Below, piece by piece: positions 40,001-47,526 of a stretch of DNA of 64,000 nt. The notes below the pieces were generated by a model, which was not told where the DNA came from, did no database searches, and was given only the letters and a program-made list of their open reading frames with translations. Within the stretch, counting starts at the first letter, position 1. Each line of letters opens with the position of its first letter. This stretch comes from Trichomonas tenax (lineage: Eukaryota > Parabasalia > Trichomonadida > Trichomonadidae). The stretch spans positions 1 to 64,000 of the forward strand of contig JALKBU010000133.1 of NCBI GenBank assembly GCA_023091735.1. Reading direction: 5' to 3'. Position numbers and translations under genes: made by a program.

Positions 40001-40329
40001 TATCATTCTATAGATTATCGCAGAATAATGAAGAGCCGATTGCAGTGATTAACACAAACGAGAAATTATCTTCGATTGGAACAGTTGATATTGATGGCAT
40101 TAGCCCGCCATTATTCGTTGCATTCTGCACATCGAAGGCATTTATAGCTCCTGTTTCGAACATCTTCAATGCAGATAATTTTGAGTCATTTGTCAAAGTC
40201 GATTTGAAGGAAGGATTCCGCGCCGACAGCATTTTAGTGCTCCAGAACAACGATTTTGTTATAGTTGTTTCGATTGATATTAATTCTGTGATTCATCAAA
40301 TAATTATTCCTCTTCAAACTTATAAATAA
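34033..40329 (+). CDS. Giant protein of unknown function (2098 residues)
   Basis: I do not recognise this protein. From about residue 1 to 790 it is alpha-helical and repeat-like, without a clear HEAT signature. About 805-960 looks like a beta-rich, concanavalin-A-like jelly roll (alternating strands, for example NSFSVEFRNSNTFTFITEF), a position and style also seen in the BEACH protein at 13-19 kb. A second helical region runs to about 1750. The C-terminal 330 residues have WD-like beta strands (RVEIFDTRGDRVSTF, SISFYRL, FVAFCTSKAFIAPV). No BEACH domain, kinase or RING is visible. This order (helical, ConA-like, helical, beta-propeller-like) is that of BEACH-family scaffolds minus the BEACH domain, so a distant or degenerate relative is possible. 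It ends 10 bases from the converging nitroreductase gene, with overlapping polyadenylation-type sequence. Confidence 0.8.
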   Translation: MFDKECADVWRKTFSKTKSILSRYTVIQPEEAVTNLSNISAEQLIIELKLAQKLPDTSIDYLMSNIVSMDKACMRVSCAFFYQFASYVQNIAEQYDESQINFNDISNNALIIIEVLQKVSKKFKEDIVAITMPVVSAIDKLYTKCVFTETKNAEAESFYQISLGLLDNVYNLAPKTIPNDCLLHSYRYIDNSYLFRKENYYNTLCKYFDILSYKNSVVSYEEFIDIVLTIKLDHQEFDQCNNVIKKVISIISGNKIEWCQLSFPKSVCFYWKFIQFLIEHNKNYRCEIPNDAYSAQVDDLRKLEISYEIRENTEPIQLEEIAQDSVSLLDENDELVKHIFEICSITKFKELYSAHMKYVFQEFLNKMTPTSLYIAEVLLHLFETNSLDPDAEMLKDMLCSSLFSDRFTKFSRTEGMFYKQVMGIRDRLFKCFANVKYNDTEFLAEFGNSIYKLIQIIPFAFYNITQLAKNDVRTKENLTIRYDPLWTKISEYINELTNVERDPKLNKIRDHLISSVYMAVQFNKQILTDTKLDAIVSLLYEKNSLNAVITIINSSVKIALGNKINKYIQSILDGDKRPIPIVRALLLNIEDQTIVNIVTLDSLGQVIKNVHDIKLIESILHFVVNHFINDPEIPKFMAIIEECMDKYDIRTELIVKHLMTLCFNKDDLSSPIVLPNQNLLPQLIEILKGSDKQPVLFDFLGICCQKSFINTFRVIKASIENHQTIVDSIISILKNGRNEPGEYTVLQKSALNLLRIMSKITISNDTMIKFIDLIQPVLVNDKLIRISTSKNVLPVLISLSDEAKWHKGYFNLCGKNSFSVEFRNSNTFTFITEFRFEEIPNLNVSRKILEIPSVSIYIEDNAIFIKTEKIGQFDLHQSIKFSLSFNQKPFRNPEMVVSIKSGDQTITSNVNSISVKDAYKFELFGQRSPEMCQPVNVYYFHLIKGSYKEEELINMMQADLTIKEEFLSVNPSTWTSNGNVNSTPLTLKSSKSWIFDGMLLEKSIDCPMQSVFQAINEIGGIKIFIRQFEHCLMDCIGDASLKEKINYFSQNCSLIKNLLQFKLLEQQMLKDNSFVILSQILESYPSEMFCQKTFDSLLEIYNSLSDKLQMFKYIFVSPAIWSRIGDKHVREVFISWANSNLQQAGQLQTVSEFILYLEKEFRENNESIINSILNICKQKLSAHFTLDDHLFILSIANKYRYELPQYSLSILNFLHDDVHDKYPNYNQFIVNSDCYWLHYTDLVSEDLLSCLTNQLDLDFLNLCIKFIADTHRKYDPKRSNLEGAVLSIIMRSKWSFNKLPDKTNITKMMIEQYKITKDKYVIRVYFPLLCHFAIAMSDSDFDQFFEEVIKDGEYITKTDDWFVWILYLLLNRHYNYSYSKICEIISTFYLDHNSSKMFSAINMMFGYLTPLMDGTILAKGSDGLPLLPLLKQSLYLEGVYDRLLISKLAILALFPQPLQNYPQAKIPTDARPYQMFPESFEFTPRKLYQDNTCFRLPLLNEFFTLQDVMQILKTTWPDFETNELLFRAYCFIAGYYAVDIDELSVFTNFLQTMIKVAPANPEDYRNIIILGLNCRNDQEKRERLNDVFIELNACNSQLQIDFKKKWGFAYACFGYDKKTFDRARASWMLLESLNIQTSKEDVAGIFEQVKMKIPKVHSALSNIESVYSDISIERLLSRSIYRKYEKAMQMANCNNFVVKHRLDSMLQNSSTRAKVARSHVFDENSIKIIFNSKFIKNNEIIIDSYFRYDSERVIIAYKNEGKWKCHKFKPSKIKHSFRIADNRYMIILDDGRFYVIEYKPGMQTKTNALSEGKFTEQFMQNVGNIMTGNCSRTGGQLMPSNDQLIKDSKGDMLIMNPQCAFALSNAEQKNDYQADISNIKIKRNEIHTNKKYADLKRSKFIFGENNIINNVEISYKCEKAPKLPPLYSVTIKDKVISIRLNVTAILSNDRVEIFDTRGDRVSTFPAPQKSLKICLLKSIPMIAIMQTQSISFYRLSQNNEEPIAVINTNEKLSSIGTVDIDGISPPLFVAFCTSKAFIAPVSNIFNADNFESFVKVDLKEGFRADSILVLQNNDFVIVVSIDINSVIHQIIIPLQTYK

Positions 40330-40339
40330 ATATATAGAT

Positions 40340-40888
40340 TTAGTCTCTGTAAACAATCTTTGCCTTGATGACTCTCTCGTGCAAATGCTGCTTCTCTGCG
40401 GCCTTTCCCATCGCGAGGCCCATAACGGCCTTTCCCTTCGGAATTCCGAGCGGCTCCTCGAGGTCCGCCAATCCGATGGCGCCAATGCACATCGTGGAAT
40501 AGCCCATGCTCTGTGCCAACAAAATGATCGATTCGACCATGATGCCGCAGTCGATGTAAGCGTAGGCGTCGTTTGCCCTCTCGTTCTTGACGAAGACGAA
40601 GAGGACTGGGGCGTCGCATGTGATGACGTTCTCAACGCCGAGTTCTTCGTGGCGGTGAAGGAAGTACTTCGCTGCGGACTTTGGGAGCGCTGCGACTGTC
40701 TTCTCCTCGATCTTCTTCTTGAGCTCGTTACTCCTGATGACGTGGACGTCGATTCCCTGCCAATCTACGGCGGAAGGAGAAGTCAAAGCGGCGTTGAGAA
40801 TCTTGTCGATGTCCTCCTTCGGGATCTCCACGCCCTGGACGTAGTTCCTTATCGTCCTTCTTGCGTTGATCGCGTCGATGACACTCAT
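40340..40888 (-). CDS. Nitroreductase family FMN-dependent oxidoreductase
   Basis: Flavoprotein that reduces nitro compounds or quinones with NAD(P)H; trichomonad nitroreductases are linked to 5-nitroimidazole (metronidazole) handling. 182 residues, the usual length. Landmarks: DAINARRTIRNY at the N-terminus (FMN phosphate Arg pair, RRTIR), ALTSPSAVDWQ (FMN-binding Ser/Trp region), DCGIMVESIILLAQSMGYSTMCIG (core helix), and GKAVMGLAMGKA near the end. I chose the ATG at 40888 because the frame above it opens only by TTG and the protein there lacks similarity. Promoter-like TGGCCACTTCATTTTTC precedes it. It is clearly more GC-rich than its neighbours, in keeping with the bacterial origin of this family in trichomonads, or with high expression. 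Confidence 0.93.
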   Translation of the reverse strand: MSVIDAINARRTIRNYVQGVEIPKEDIDKILNAALTSPSAVDWQGIDVHVIRSNELKKKIEEKTVAALPKSAAKYFLHRHEELGVENVITCDAPVLFVFVKNERANDAYAYIDCGIMVESIILLAQSMGYSTMCIGAIGLADLEEPLGIPKGKAVMGLAMGKAAEKQHLHERVIKAKIVYRD

Positions 40889-40890
40889 TC

Positions 40891-40910
40891 TGCGAAAAAT
40901 GAAGTGGCCA
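40891..40910 (-). promoter_or_regulatory. Initiator-type motif before nitroreductase
   Basis: Minus-strand sequence TGGCCACTTCATTTTTCGCA ends 2 bases before the ATG. TCATTTT fits the TCA-Y-W initiator. The preceding GGCCACTT resembles the GKCACTTTT motif found elsewhere in the window. Confidence 0.5.
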
Positions 40911-41177
40911 ATTTTCCTCAAAAAATCACGGCGCAAATAGGCTTTGCAAAGAGACAATTTCGAGATTTCGTATTTGAGAGGAAAATCACTCTGAAATATT
41001 TGTGAGGGATCACAATTTTCGATTTGGTCCGGTGCATTTTGATATGGAAGGGATGTATTGCATTAACCTTTTTGATGGGCGAGAATAGTTTTGACGTGTA
41101 AAGTAGTTTATTTGACTTTTTTAAAAAAAAAAAAAATGAATACAAAAACACACAAACAATAAATTTACATAAACAAA

Positions 41178-43163
41178 TTAATTTCTCTCTAAAGACACGA
41201 TTCCTTTCTCTCTGTCGAGCTTTATCTTGATGATTTTGTAAAGCTTGATGTTCGCGATTGACACTTTGTAAACGCCAAGTCTTGAGTTTGTATATTCTGG
41301 GTCTGTGCAGTCTTTGTTGAACATACCGAGGCTCATCATCAGAGAGTTGAGCTTCTTCATATGAGGATCTGAGCGCAAAAAGTGGCAAATGAGATTCATC
41401 TTTTCGACAATTGGATAGAAGTGTGCGACGTGAATTGCAAACTTTCCGTAGTGCTTCATTGCCTCCTGCCTCATCTCATCTGACACAAGCCTGAACTGAA
41501 CAGTTGACTTGAGGATCTCTGTGAGAGGTCTGTGCATGGAGAAGATGTCTGGGATTGATTGGCATGTTTCCTGAACTTCGTCGACAGCTTTGTCGATGAC
41601 GGAATCGAATGTGTTCATTTCAACAGCTGATGCGTTGAATATTGTCCTTACTTCGTCGCATAGCCTGCTGAAGAGCCAAAGAACGCCAGCAAACATCTCA
41701 ACATGGAAAAATTTAATTGGATTTGGCATCTGGATGAAAGACAAGACTTCATTCAAGAACCACATCAAGTGCTGTATTTTGTGGCTTGCTGCAGTTGCAA
41801 TGATGTGCTCTATATACATCGAGACTTCGTTCTCAACAAACGGAAACTCGAATTGATCTGGCATATTCTGGAGAAGTATTGAACGCAAGAACTCATTTGT
41901 TGAACGTGTGACGAAAACGCTCTCTGCTGTTTTAACAACATCGTTGTGCTCAATCTGTATAGCGCCAAGATTCTTGCGGCATCTCCTCACAACAATATCT
42001 CTCACAGACTTCAACGCGATGTGAGGAGCAACTTCAGACCAAAGAGAACCATACGCATCTCTTCCTGCTGTGCCGACGCAGTAAGAAATGAAGGGATTGT
42101 TATCTGAAAATGCGTAAACTCTCCCTGCTTTGTTCTCGGCAACTTCCATCGCTTCCAAGACTGCAAAGAAGTCAACATACTGAACAGGGAGAACATGGTC
42201 TGGAGGTGGTCTGTAGCGCCCCTGGATGTCCACGCTGACAGGGAACATCTTCGCAGCGTGATTGAGAATCATTGCGTTCTCGTTTTCGTTCACCTTGATC
42301 TTGAATGGAACATATGATGGAGAGAAGTGCTTCATCATTGCTATATTGAGCTTTGGCTTCGGAACATACGGCTTCGTCGCCTTAACGACCGGAATCGCGT
42401 CGTTATGCTTCTTGAGGAGGTCGAATGGATTTGATGGCTCATCAAGTCTGATTAATTGAGGAAATGAGAGTTTGTTGACTTTCGTGAGGTTGCTTGGCCT
42501 CTTGTGGAATGATATCAGCCTAAAAAGGTCCCTTGTGTAGGCCAGAAGCTTTGATAAAGCAGCCGGTTTCAAGAAACCTGTCTGGTTTTGAACAATCTGG
42601 GAAAACGCATGGACCCATGGGAGCCCATTATCAATTGCATATATCAGATAGTTGAAATGTGACTCAATGTGATGATCAGCGAGATTATTTGTTATAAAAA
42701 TGTTGATAAGTGCTTTTGTCTTAATATACAATTCTGGCTGTTGTGCAATTCCCCCCTGCTTTTTATCAGTGATCGCTTGCCAGCACAAAGCCAATATTTG
42801 ATTTTTATCGATAATTTGCGTGACTTTCATCGAAAATATCTGAACGGGCGTCGAGCTCGTTATCAGTCTTGCGAATATCGCGTTGAGTTTCTCGATCTCT
42901 TCCTTTAACAGCAAAATCTTAGCCAAAATGCAGAACGTAAAGATCTCGTCACTCTTCGACGGCTGCGGCGGTTGCGTTGCAGCAACGCGGACTGGCTCCA
43001 TCGCTGGCGGCTGCGTGAATTTTCTGATTGTTGGCGTTGGAATTGGGGCAGGAGGGGGCTTCGCTGGCTCTATCGGCTGAGCGACGATTCTCCTCACGAA
43101 CGCCGCCTGCTTCGGCTTTTCTGGCGGTTTTGATGACGGATTTAGAAAGAGAGGGAGGCTCAT
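41178..43163 (-). CDS. Protein of unknown function with Pro-rich N-terminus
   Basis: 661 residues, not recognised. Residues 1-70 are Pro/Ala/Gln-rich (PPAPIPTPTIRKFTQPP), likely disordered. From about 75 to the end it is mostly helical. A segment near 320-350 (AENKAGRVYAFSDNNPFISYCVGTAG) is more beta-like and might be a small domain. No catalytic motif, membrane helix or signal peptide seen. C-terminus is basic and short-stranded. It lies head-to-head with the IBD gene at 43564. It has no clear initiator motif within 60 bases, although GCCACTTTTTTATG lies about 100 bases upstream on its sense strand. The codon usage is like that of its neighbours. A trafficking or adaptor role is possible but there is nothing to support one over another. 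Confidence 0.75.
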   Translation of the reverse strand: MSLPLFLNPSSKPPEKPKQAAFVRRIVAQPIEPAKPPPAPIPTPTIRKFTQPPAMEPVRVAATQPPQPSKSDEIFTFCILAKILLLKEEIEKLNAIFARLITSSTPVQIFSMKVTQIIDKNQILALCWQAITDKKQGGIAQQPELYIKTKALINIFITNNLADHHIESHFNYLIYAIDNGLPWVHAFSQIVQNQTGFLKPAALSKLLAYTRDLFRLISFHKRPSNLTKVNKLSFPQLIRLDEPSNPFDLLKKHNDAIPVVKATKPYVPKPKLNIAMMKHFSPSYVPFKIKVNENENAMILNHAAKMFPVSVDIQGRYRPPPDHVLPVQYVDFFAVLEAMEVAENKAGRVYAFSDNNPFISYCVGTAGRDAYGSLWSEVAPHIALKSVRDIVVRRCRKNLGAIQIEHNDVVKTAESVFVTRSTNEFLRSILLQNMPDQFEFPFVENEVSMYIEHIIATAASHKIQHLMWFLNEVLSFIQMPNPIKFFHVEMFAGVLWLFSRLCDEVRTIFNASAVEMNTFDSVIDKAVDEVQETCQSIPDIFSMHRPLTEILKSTVQFRLVSDEMRQEAMKHYGKFAIHVAHFYPIVEKMNLICHFLRSDPHMKKLNSLMMSLGMFNKDCTDPEYTNSRLGVYKVSIANIKLYKIIKIKLDREKGIVSLERN

Positions 43164-43545
43164 TTACAAATTTTGTTATAATCATTTTAATTTTATTTTT
43201 ATATGTTCGCGACACAGTGAAAATATGAAAATAACAAAAAATTATATAAATCATAAAAAAGTGGCGCCAATTTTCAATTGAAAACTCTAATATTTAAAGT
43301 ATAGAATGTATATATCGTGCCAAAATGAAAAACAAGTCAATTTTAAATAAACATATCTGTTGATAAAAGTAGCATCTCATAGCATATCTAAATTCAAAAT
43401 AGAAAAGAAAAAGAAAATCAAGCAAAATGAAAACGCGAAATCTTTCACTAATTGAGATCCATAACCAAAGCAAAGCCAAAATTCACCAATAATGGCCCTT
43501 TGTAATTATTGGCGCCAAACTGAAAATAGAGCTGTTCAAATGTCA
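43164..43545. other. Intergenic region between divergent genes
   Basis: About 380 AT-rich bases. Two TGGCGCCA-type palindromes with a CACTTTTT or similar nearby lie at about 43263 (minus-strand GCCACTTTTTTATG) and 43511 (TTGGCGCCAAA). No gene seen. It should hold the promoters of both the minus-strand unknown gene and the plus-strand IBD gene. Confidence 0.4.
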
Positions 43546-43556
43546 TGTCACTTTTG
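43546..43556 (+). promoter_or_regulatory. Initiator-type motif TGTCACTTTTG
   Basis: Ends 7 bases before the ATG of the IBD-like gene at 43564; the expected initiation A is 43550, giving a 14-base 5' UTR, typical for trichomonads. Confidence 0.65.
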
Positions 43557-43563
43557 AGTTCTA

Positions 43564-44220
43564 ATGGAAAGTGAAGAGAAACCAGGGAACCAGGTACCAC
43601 CGCAGCACGAGGTCAACAGCGACATCGTCGCTCTCCAGAATTATCTCAACGAGAACGATCCGATTGCAGCCCTCTTCAACGCCGATATTATAGACCCAAT
43701 TGCGTTGGGCTTCATTCCGAAGGCTACATGGTCAACGTGGAAGCAGACATCGGTTACTAGTCTCCACGACAGCTACTTCAGCAAGAAGAACTCCGTCAGC
43801 CGCCGTTTCGAACACAAACTCTGGAACTGCCTTCGCATCACGACGGCGTTCCCCAATCTTGCAAAAATCATCGGCGTAATGTGGGTTAACAATCGAATCA
43901 TCAAAGTCTACAAGAAGCCTTTTGCGAAATTCTTAAGCATCAACTGTGTCGACGGAGGGCTCTTCCACAAGCAGGGAAACTTCACGAGGCACGGATTCCT
44001 CGACCTCAACGAGCAGGACGCACAGAGAGAGCTCCCGCCAGAGGCGTACAACGACGTTGACTACAGGGACGTACACCTGATTTGCCACGAATCTGGCCAG
44101 TTCACGACAGACTCCACAGAGGAGACAATCGCAAACTGCAAGTGGGTTGACCCAGCTCCAACAACAAGAATTGCACAATTGAAGTATAGTACGGATACTG
44201 CTCCTGCTCCCCTCGAATGA
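43564..44220 (+). CDS. IBD-family protein (initiator-binding domain)
   Basis: 218 residues. Residues 75-150 carry what I recognise as the trichomonad initiator-binding domain: RRFEHKLWNCLRITT helix, IGVMWVNNRIIKVYKKPFAK (strand plus helix), then GGLFHKQGNFTRHGF, the region that contacts DNA in IBP39-type domains. The Lys/Arg/His-rich recognition segment differs from that of the other two members in the window, implying a different DNA target. Flanks are acidic and Pro-rich, likely disordered, and no RNA polymerase-binding C-terminal domain is evident, so it may be a minimal factor. Its own promoter has a TCACTTTTG initiator 14 bases from the ATG. GC-rich codon use. Assignment is by recalled family pattern. 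Confidence 0.78.
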   Translation: MESEEKPGNQVPPQHEVNSDIVALQNYLNENDPIAALFNADIIDPIALGFIPKATWSTWKQTSVTSLHDSYFSKKNSVSRRFEHKLWNCLRITTAFPNLAKIIGVMWVNNRIIKVYKKPFAKFLSINCVDGGLFHKQGNFTRHGFLDLNEQDAQRELPPEAYNDVDYRDVHLICHESGQFTTDSTEETIANCKWVDPAPTTRIAQLKYSTDTAPAPLE

Positions 44221-44335
44221 AATCAGTGTTAAGTGTATTTCTCATGGAGTATATATTTATTAAAATATTTACTTACAATAAATATAGACTTAGAATAGAA
44301 AGTGCTGAATCCGCCGCAAAAATGGCAGATTCCTT

Positions 44336-45244
44336 ATGAGTCGATTTGAATTAAAAATTATCAAATCAAGACAACTTTTCCTCTCAATTATCAAATCTGA
44401 AGATGATTGAAACGGAGTGTGGCATGGATATCTGCGCGATACAATTAGTCTCCATCCTGGGGAGCTGAAGAAGCACTCGTTACTAGACGATTTGCTGCTG
44501 AAAATCGACGAAATTTTGATTGATTTTGCTGTAGATCTCATAGATTCGAATTTCGCAGATGAGGACGCAAGCTTCATCTTCGGAAGGATACTGCAAATCT
44601 CGAAAATAAGGCCGAATAGCAGCCCGAAGTTGGCGAATTTATATGTTGCTGTTTCATCACTTTTCGATGAAAAGGTAAATTTTAGGCAGGTTCTCAACTT
44701 TTGCCAGCCAATTGCGTACTTGGTAATGAATGAGATCGCGAAAGTTGAGAATAAAATTGCTACAAACATAGAAGAAAATCTTCTCTACAAGCTGATGACG
44801 ACATACAAGAAGGGGTCAATCAAAGCAATAATCAAAGATGACAATATTTTGGAATTAAAGAAATTTTTAAGTGCTCACCCAGTTTCTTTTATGCAGAGAA
44901 AGAAACTCTCAGCTGCTGATAATCTGGGGGAGAGACGAAGCCTTTCTTTAGTGGGTTTTGCTGCACACTATGGATCTGCGAATTGCGCCCAATATCTCAT
45001 CTCCCTTGGCTTAAATCCTTCCGTCGATGAATCCAACGAAGCAGTGATTGGTGGAAACATGGAAAATCTAAATTTGTTTGATACCCAAAACTGCCTCGAT
45101 ACGGCCATTCGCTGGAACAGGAACGACATCGCCGACATCATCATAAGCGAGACAAGTGTTTCAAGATTTAATCCTGAATCAGCGAAAGAAAAAACTTCGG
45201 GCGTCGTTGTTCCTTCTCCATCAACGTCCCGGCCACAGCGGTGA
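44336..45244 (+). pseudogene. Broken ankyrin-repeat gene (trichomonad DUF-type)
   Basis: A reading frame from the ATG at 44336 runs 24 codons, hits TGA at 44408-44410 and continues in the same frame for a further 278 codons. The downstream part has no ATG at its head and looks like the body of a trichomonad ankyrin protein: a helical N-terminal domain (ELKKHSLLDDLLLKIDE), LVGFAAHYGSANCAQYLISLGLNPS, then an EAVIGGNMEN segment and CLDTAIRWNRNDIADIII, both repeat-like. The last 40 residues (KEKTSGVVVPSPSTSRPQR) do not look like ankyrin; another frame there reads GHSGEILNVIEKVINMF, so a second frameshift near 45190 is likely. Alternatives: stop-codon readthrough or a sequencing error. It has lost at least one repeat and is probably dead. 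Confidence 0.7.
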
Positions 45245-45333
45245 GATCCTCAACGTGATAGAGAAAGTCATCAATATGTTCCCTTGTTTATTAATAAACA
45301 CTAAAAAACGTTATTTTTCTTGAAGAAATTCTT

Positions 45334-45338
45334 CCTTT
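45334..45338 (+). promoter_or_regulatory. M5-type CCTTT core element
   Basis: CCTTT lies 6 bases before the ATG at 45345. CCTTT is the described alternative start element (M5) of T. vaginalis that replaces the initiator; transcription begins at its second C. The predicted 5' UTR would be about 10 bases. Confidence 0.45.
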
Positions 45339-45344
45339 AGAAAA

Positions 45345-46559
45345 ATGGATATCCAACAAGATATAGCCGACAATCTGACGCCAGGGACAGAGCCGACGCA
45401 AGAGGAAGCTGGTGAACAGAAATTGAGCAACGTCATTCAGGAAAAACTCGACAATAACGAATATCTCGACGAGGACGAGGACAAAAGTAACCTCGTTTCG
45501 ACGGAAATACAACACGATAAACTTCAGCAGTTGACTGAGCAGCCTCAACAGCAAAAAAAGAGTCAAGAAAATATATTCGCACACACTCAATTAAAAGAAA
45601 TGAACGAAATCGCACAAGCGCCGCAGACGCCGGAGCCTACAGAGCAGGAGATAGACGCAGCTATCGAGCAGATGTCTGTCAAGGGAATTTGCCCTCCAGA
45701 GAACCTTCAGCCGTATATTTACAAGACTCTCACGCGTCGCCGCGTCGATGCGATCTGCAGCAGCGATTACGACCTCGCTGAGAAGCAGGACAAGCTGTCT
45801 GCTATTTTGGGAGAGCACATCAAGTACCAGCAGGCGCGGAGGAAGCATGAGGTCCGCGGCGACATCCTCTACAACAGGTATCTAAGCCTCCACTCTTCGC
45901 TCAAGGAGGTCAACGAGAGATACGACCAGAAGAAGAACGATTATATCGATCAGTCGAATAAGAGAAAGAACGACCTCATCGCACAGCATCAGGAGCTGGA
46001 GGCGAAGATATTCGAGAGGTTTTCGGATCCGGTGTATCTGAGGCAGTTCTCAAAGGCGTCACAGCGATTGGCAGAGCTGAGAGATAACGAAGTCAACTTG
46101 GCAGTGCAGAGGAAATATGCAGAGGCCAAAGCGATCAAAGCCGAGGCTGACACGCTTGAGAAGGCCGAAACAGAGGCCGCGCAAAGAAGAATTTTCGAGG
46201 CACAGCAGTCGGAGATTCAGACACTGACTGACAACTATGCAGCCCTCATTAAAGCACACGATGAGAAAGTCGCAGAGCAGGTTGTCTTGATAGAGGCAGA
46301 GAGGAAGAAAGAGGCGGCGCCAATAGAGACAGCAATCAAACAGATTCACGTCAAGACTCCCTCTCTTCCTGCACTAAGGCCTTCGTCTGAGGCAAGGAAT
46401 GGGCCGGCACCCTCAAGGAAAAGCCCTCGCACACAGATGAAGCTCCGCTCGTACATATCTAACAAAAGGCCGACAGTACTTCCAATCACACCCAACACAA
46501 GTCCGATGATGAAGAGGCAGCCTTTGCATTCAATGAAGAAGCCAATGAGAAGGCAATAA
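45345..46559 (+). CDS. Coiled-coil protein with acidic head and basic tail
   Basis: 404 residues, not recognised. The N-terminal 75 residues are acidic and Gln-rich; about 95-160 is a compact helical piece (PYIYKTLTRRRVDAICSSDY); about 165-330 is coiled coil with heptads; the last 65 residues are strongly basic, Pro/Ser-rich (PSRKSPRTQMKLRSYI, MKKPMRRQ). The layout, acidic head, coiled coil and basic tail, suggests a cytoskeletal or nucleic-acid binding adaptor, but this is only physical chemistry. It is an intact gene in a stretch with several broken ones. Third codon positions are GC-rich, suggesting high expression. Promoter: CCTTT right before the ATG. Confidence 0.75.
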   Translation: MDIQQDIADNLTPGTEPTQEEAGEQKLSNVIQEKLDNNEYLDEDEDKSNLVSTEIQHDKLQQLTEQPQQQKKSQENIFAHTQLKEMNEIAQAPQTPEPTEQEIDAAIEQMSVKGICPPENLQPYIYKTLTRRRVDAICSSDYDLAEKQDKLSAILGEHIKYQQARRKHEVRGDILYNRYLSLHSSLKEVNERYDQKKNDYIDQSNKRKNDLIAQHQELEAKIFERFSDPVYLRQFSKASQRLAELRDNEVNLAVQRKYAEAKAIKAEADTLEKAETEAAQRRIFEAQQSEIQTLTDNYAALIKAHDEKVAEQVVLIEAERKKEAAPIETAIKQIHVKTPSLPALRPSSEARNGPAPSRKSPRTQMKLRSYISNKRPTVLPITPNTSPMMKRQPLHSMKKPMRRQ

Positions 46560-46680
46560 GTGTTTTGTTTGTTAATTAAATTGTTTGTTATTCTTTTGAT
46601 TTTCTTATCATTAATATCTTTTTTTGCATATAAGAAGAGTGATTATTATCATCAACCAATTACAATATAAAATGTTATAT

Positions 46681-46752
46681 GGGTATGTAGCTCAGTGGTA
46701 GAGTGGAGCTTTCGCATAGCCCAGGCCGGGGGTTCGATTCCCTCCATATCCA
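46681..46752 (+). tRNA. tRNA-Ala (anticodon CGC)
   Basis: 72 bases folding as a standard cloverleaf: acceptor GGGTATG with CATATCC, D-stem GCTC/GAGT, anticodon stem GAGCT/AGCCC with loop TTCGCAT (anticodon CGC, alanine GCG codons), T-stem GGGGG/CCCTC with loop TTCGATT, discriminator A. The acceptor has a G3-U70 pair, the classic alanine identity element. Position 28-42 in the anticodon stem is an A-C mismatch. Internal A-box (TAGCTCAGTGG) and B-box (GGTTCGATTCC) are present. A T-run follows immediately. Confidence 0.95.
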
Positions 46753-46757
46753 TTTTT
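46753..46757 (+). terminator. RNA polymerase III T-run terminator
   Basis: TTTTT directly after the discriminator base of tRNA-Ala, the standard Pol III stop signal. Confidence 0.75.
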
Positions 46758-46835
46758 ATTATTTTTTATTTGCTCAAATTTTGTAGTCAGATCAATCATT
46801 GATGTGAGCATAGTCATTTTCTATATATATTTATG

Positions 46836-47526
46836 CTAGTCAAAAATTTCGAAGTCAAAAAAGGGAATGGTTCGAAATCAAAATAAGTAATGGTAATAAT
46901 GCTGAATGCCGATGTATTGTCAAAAATGGCTTCTATTTCTTGGAAAAAAATGTCTGCAACCCAAACAAGAGGATCACAAATATTGTTTTTCAGATGAAAT
47001 TGAACTTTATGAGAGAACAAGAAATTTTAAGTTGCTCCCAAAACTCATATCGTATGAAAAATTGCGAATCTGTTACACTCGATTTTATTCCAGGATGCGA
47101 GTTATTTGATTTTAGAGGTCTCATAGAATTCGAAAAGCTTGATCTGGGACATAAATATGCAATAGCATATCTTCTTTTCCATCAGCTCGGCCAAATTCAT
47201 TCAAAAAATTTTGTCCATCGTGACTTATCACCAAAAAATGTTCGAATTGATCCATACTGGATTCCTCACATCATCGACTATGATGACTGTAGAATTTTCC
47301 ACGACAACACAATTGTCTCATCCAAATTTCACGGAAATGGAATTTATGCTGCACTAGAAGTTTACAGGGAAAAAAATATTCAAAATCAGGTGATGTCTAC
47401 GCATTAGCATGCATTTTGTATTATTTGTTTACAGGCAAAGAACCCTATTCCGAGAAAAAAAGTCCAAAACAAGAAAAATATGAGGACAAAAATTATTCTC
47501 CCACAGTTTTTAACCTTGAAATATAA
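46836..47526 (+). pseudogene. Protein kinase pseudogene, N-lobe and most of C-lobe
   Basis: Stitched over three reading frames, the translation gives a kinase. N-lobe: CRCIVKNGFYFLEKNVCNPNK. Then in another frame EDHKYCFSDEIELYERTRNF. Then back in the first frame NCESVTLDFIPG, HSKNFVHRDLSPKNV (catalytic loop HRDLSPKN), IIDYDD (DFG degenerated to DYD). After a third frame change KSGDVYALACILYYLFTGKEPYS (helix F/G region). Frame changes lie near 46970, near 47060 and near 47375; the last two are in runs of A. Homopolymer sequencing error cannot be excluded for those, but the first is not in a run. The C-lobe end lies separately at 48003-48352. Confidence 0.7.

Noticed and set aside
43933..44178. 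Antisense frames opposite the IBD gene
   Set aside because: Shadows of a GC-rich coding region; no independent evidence.
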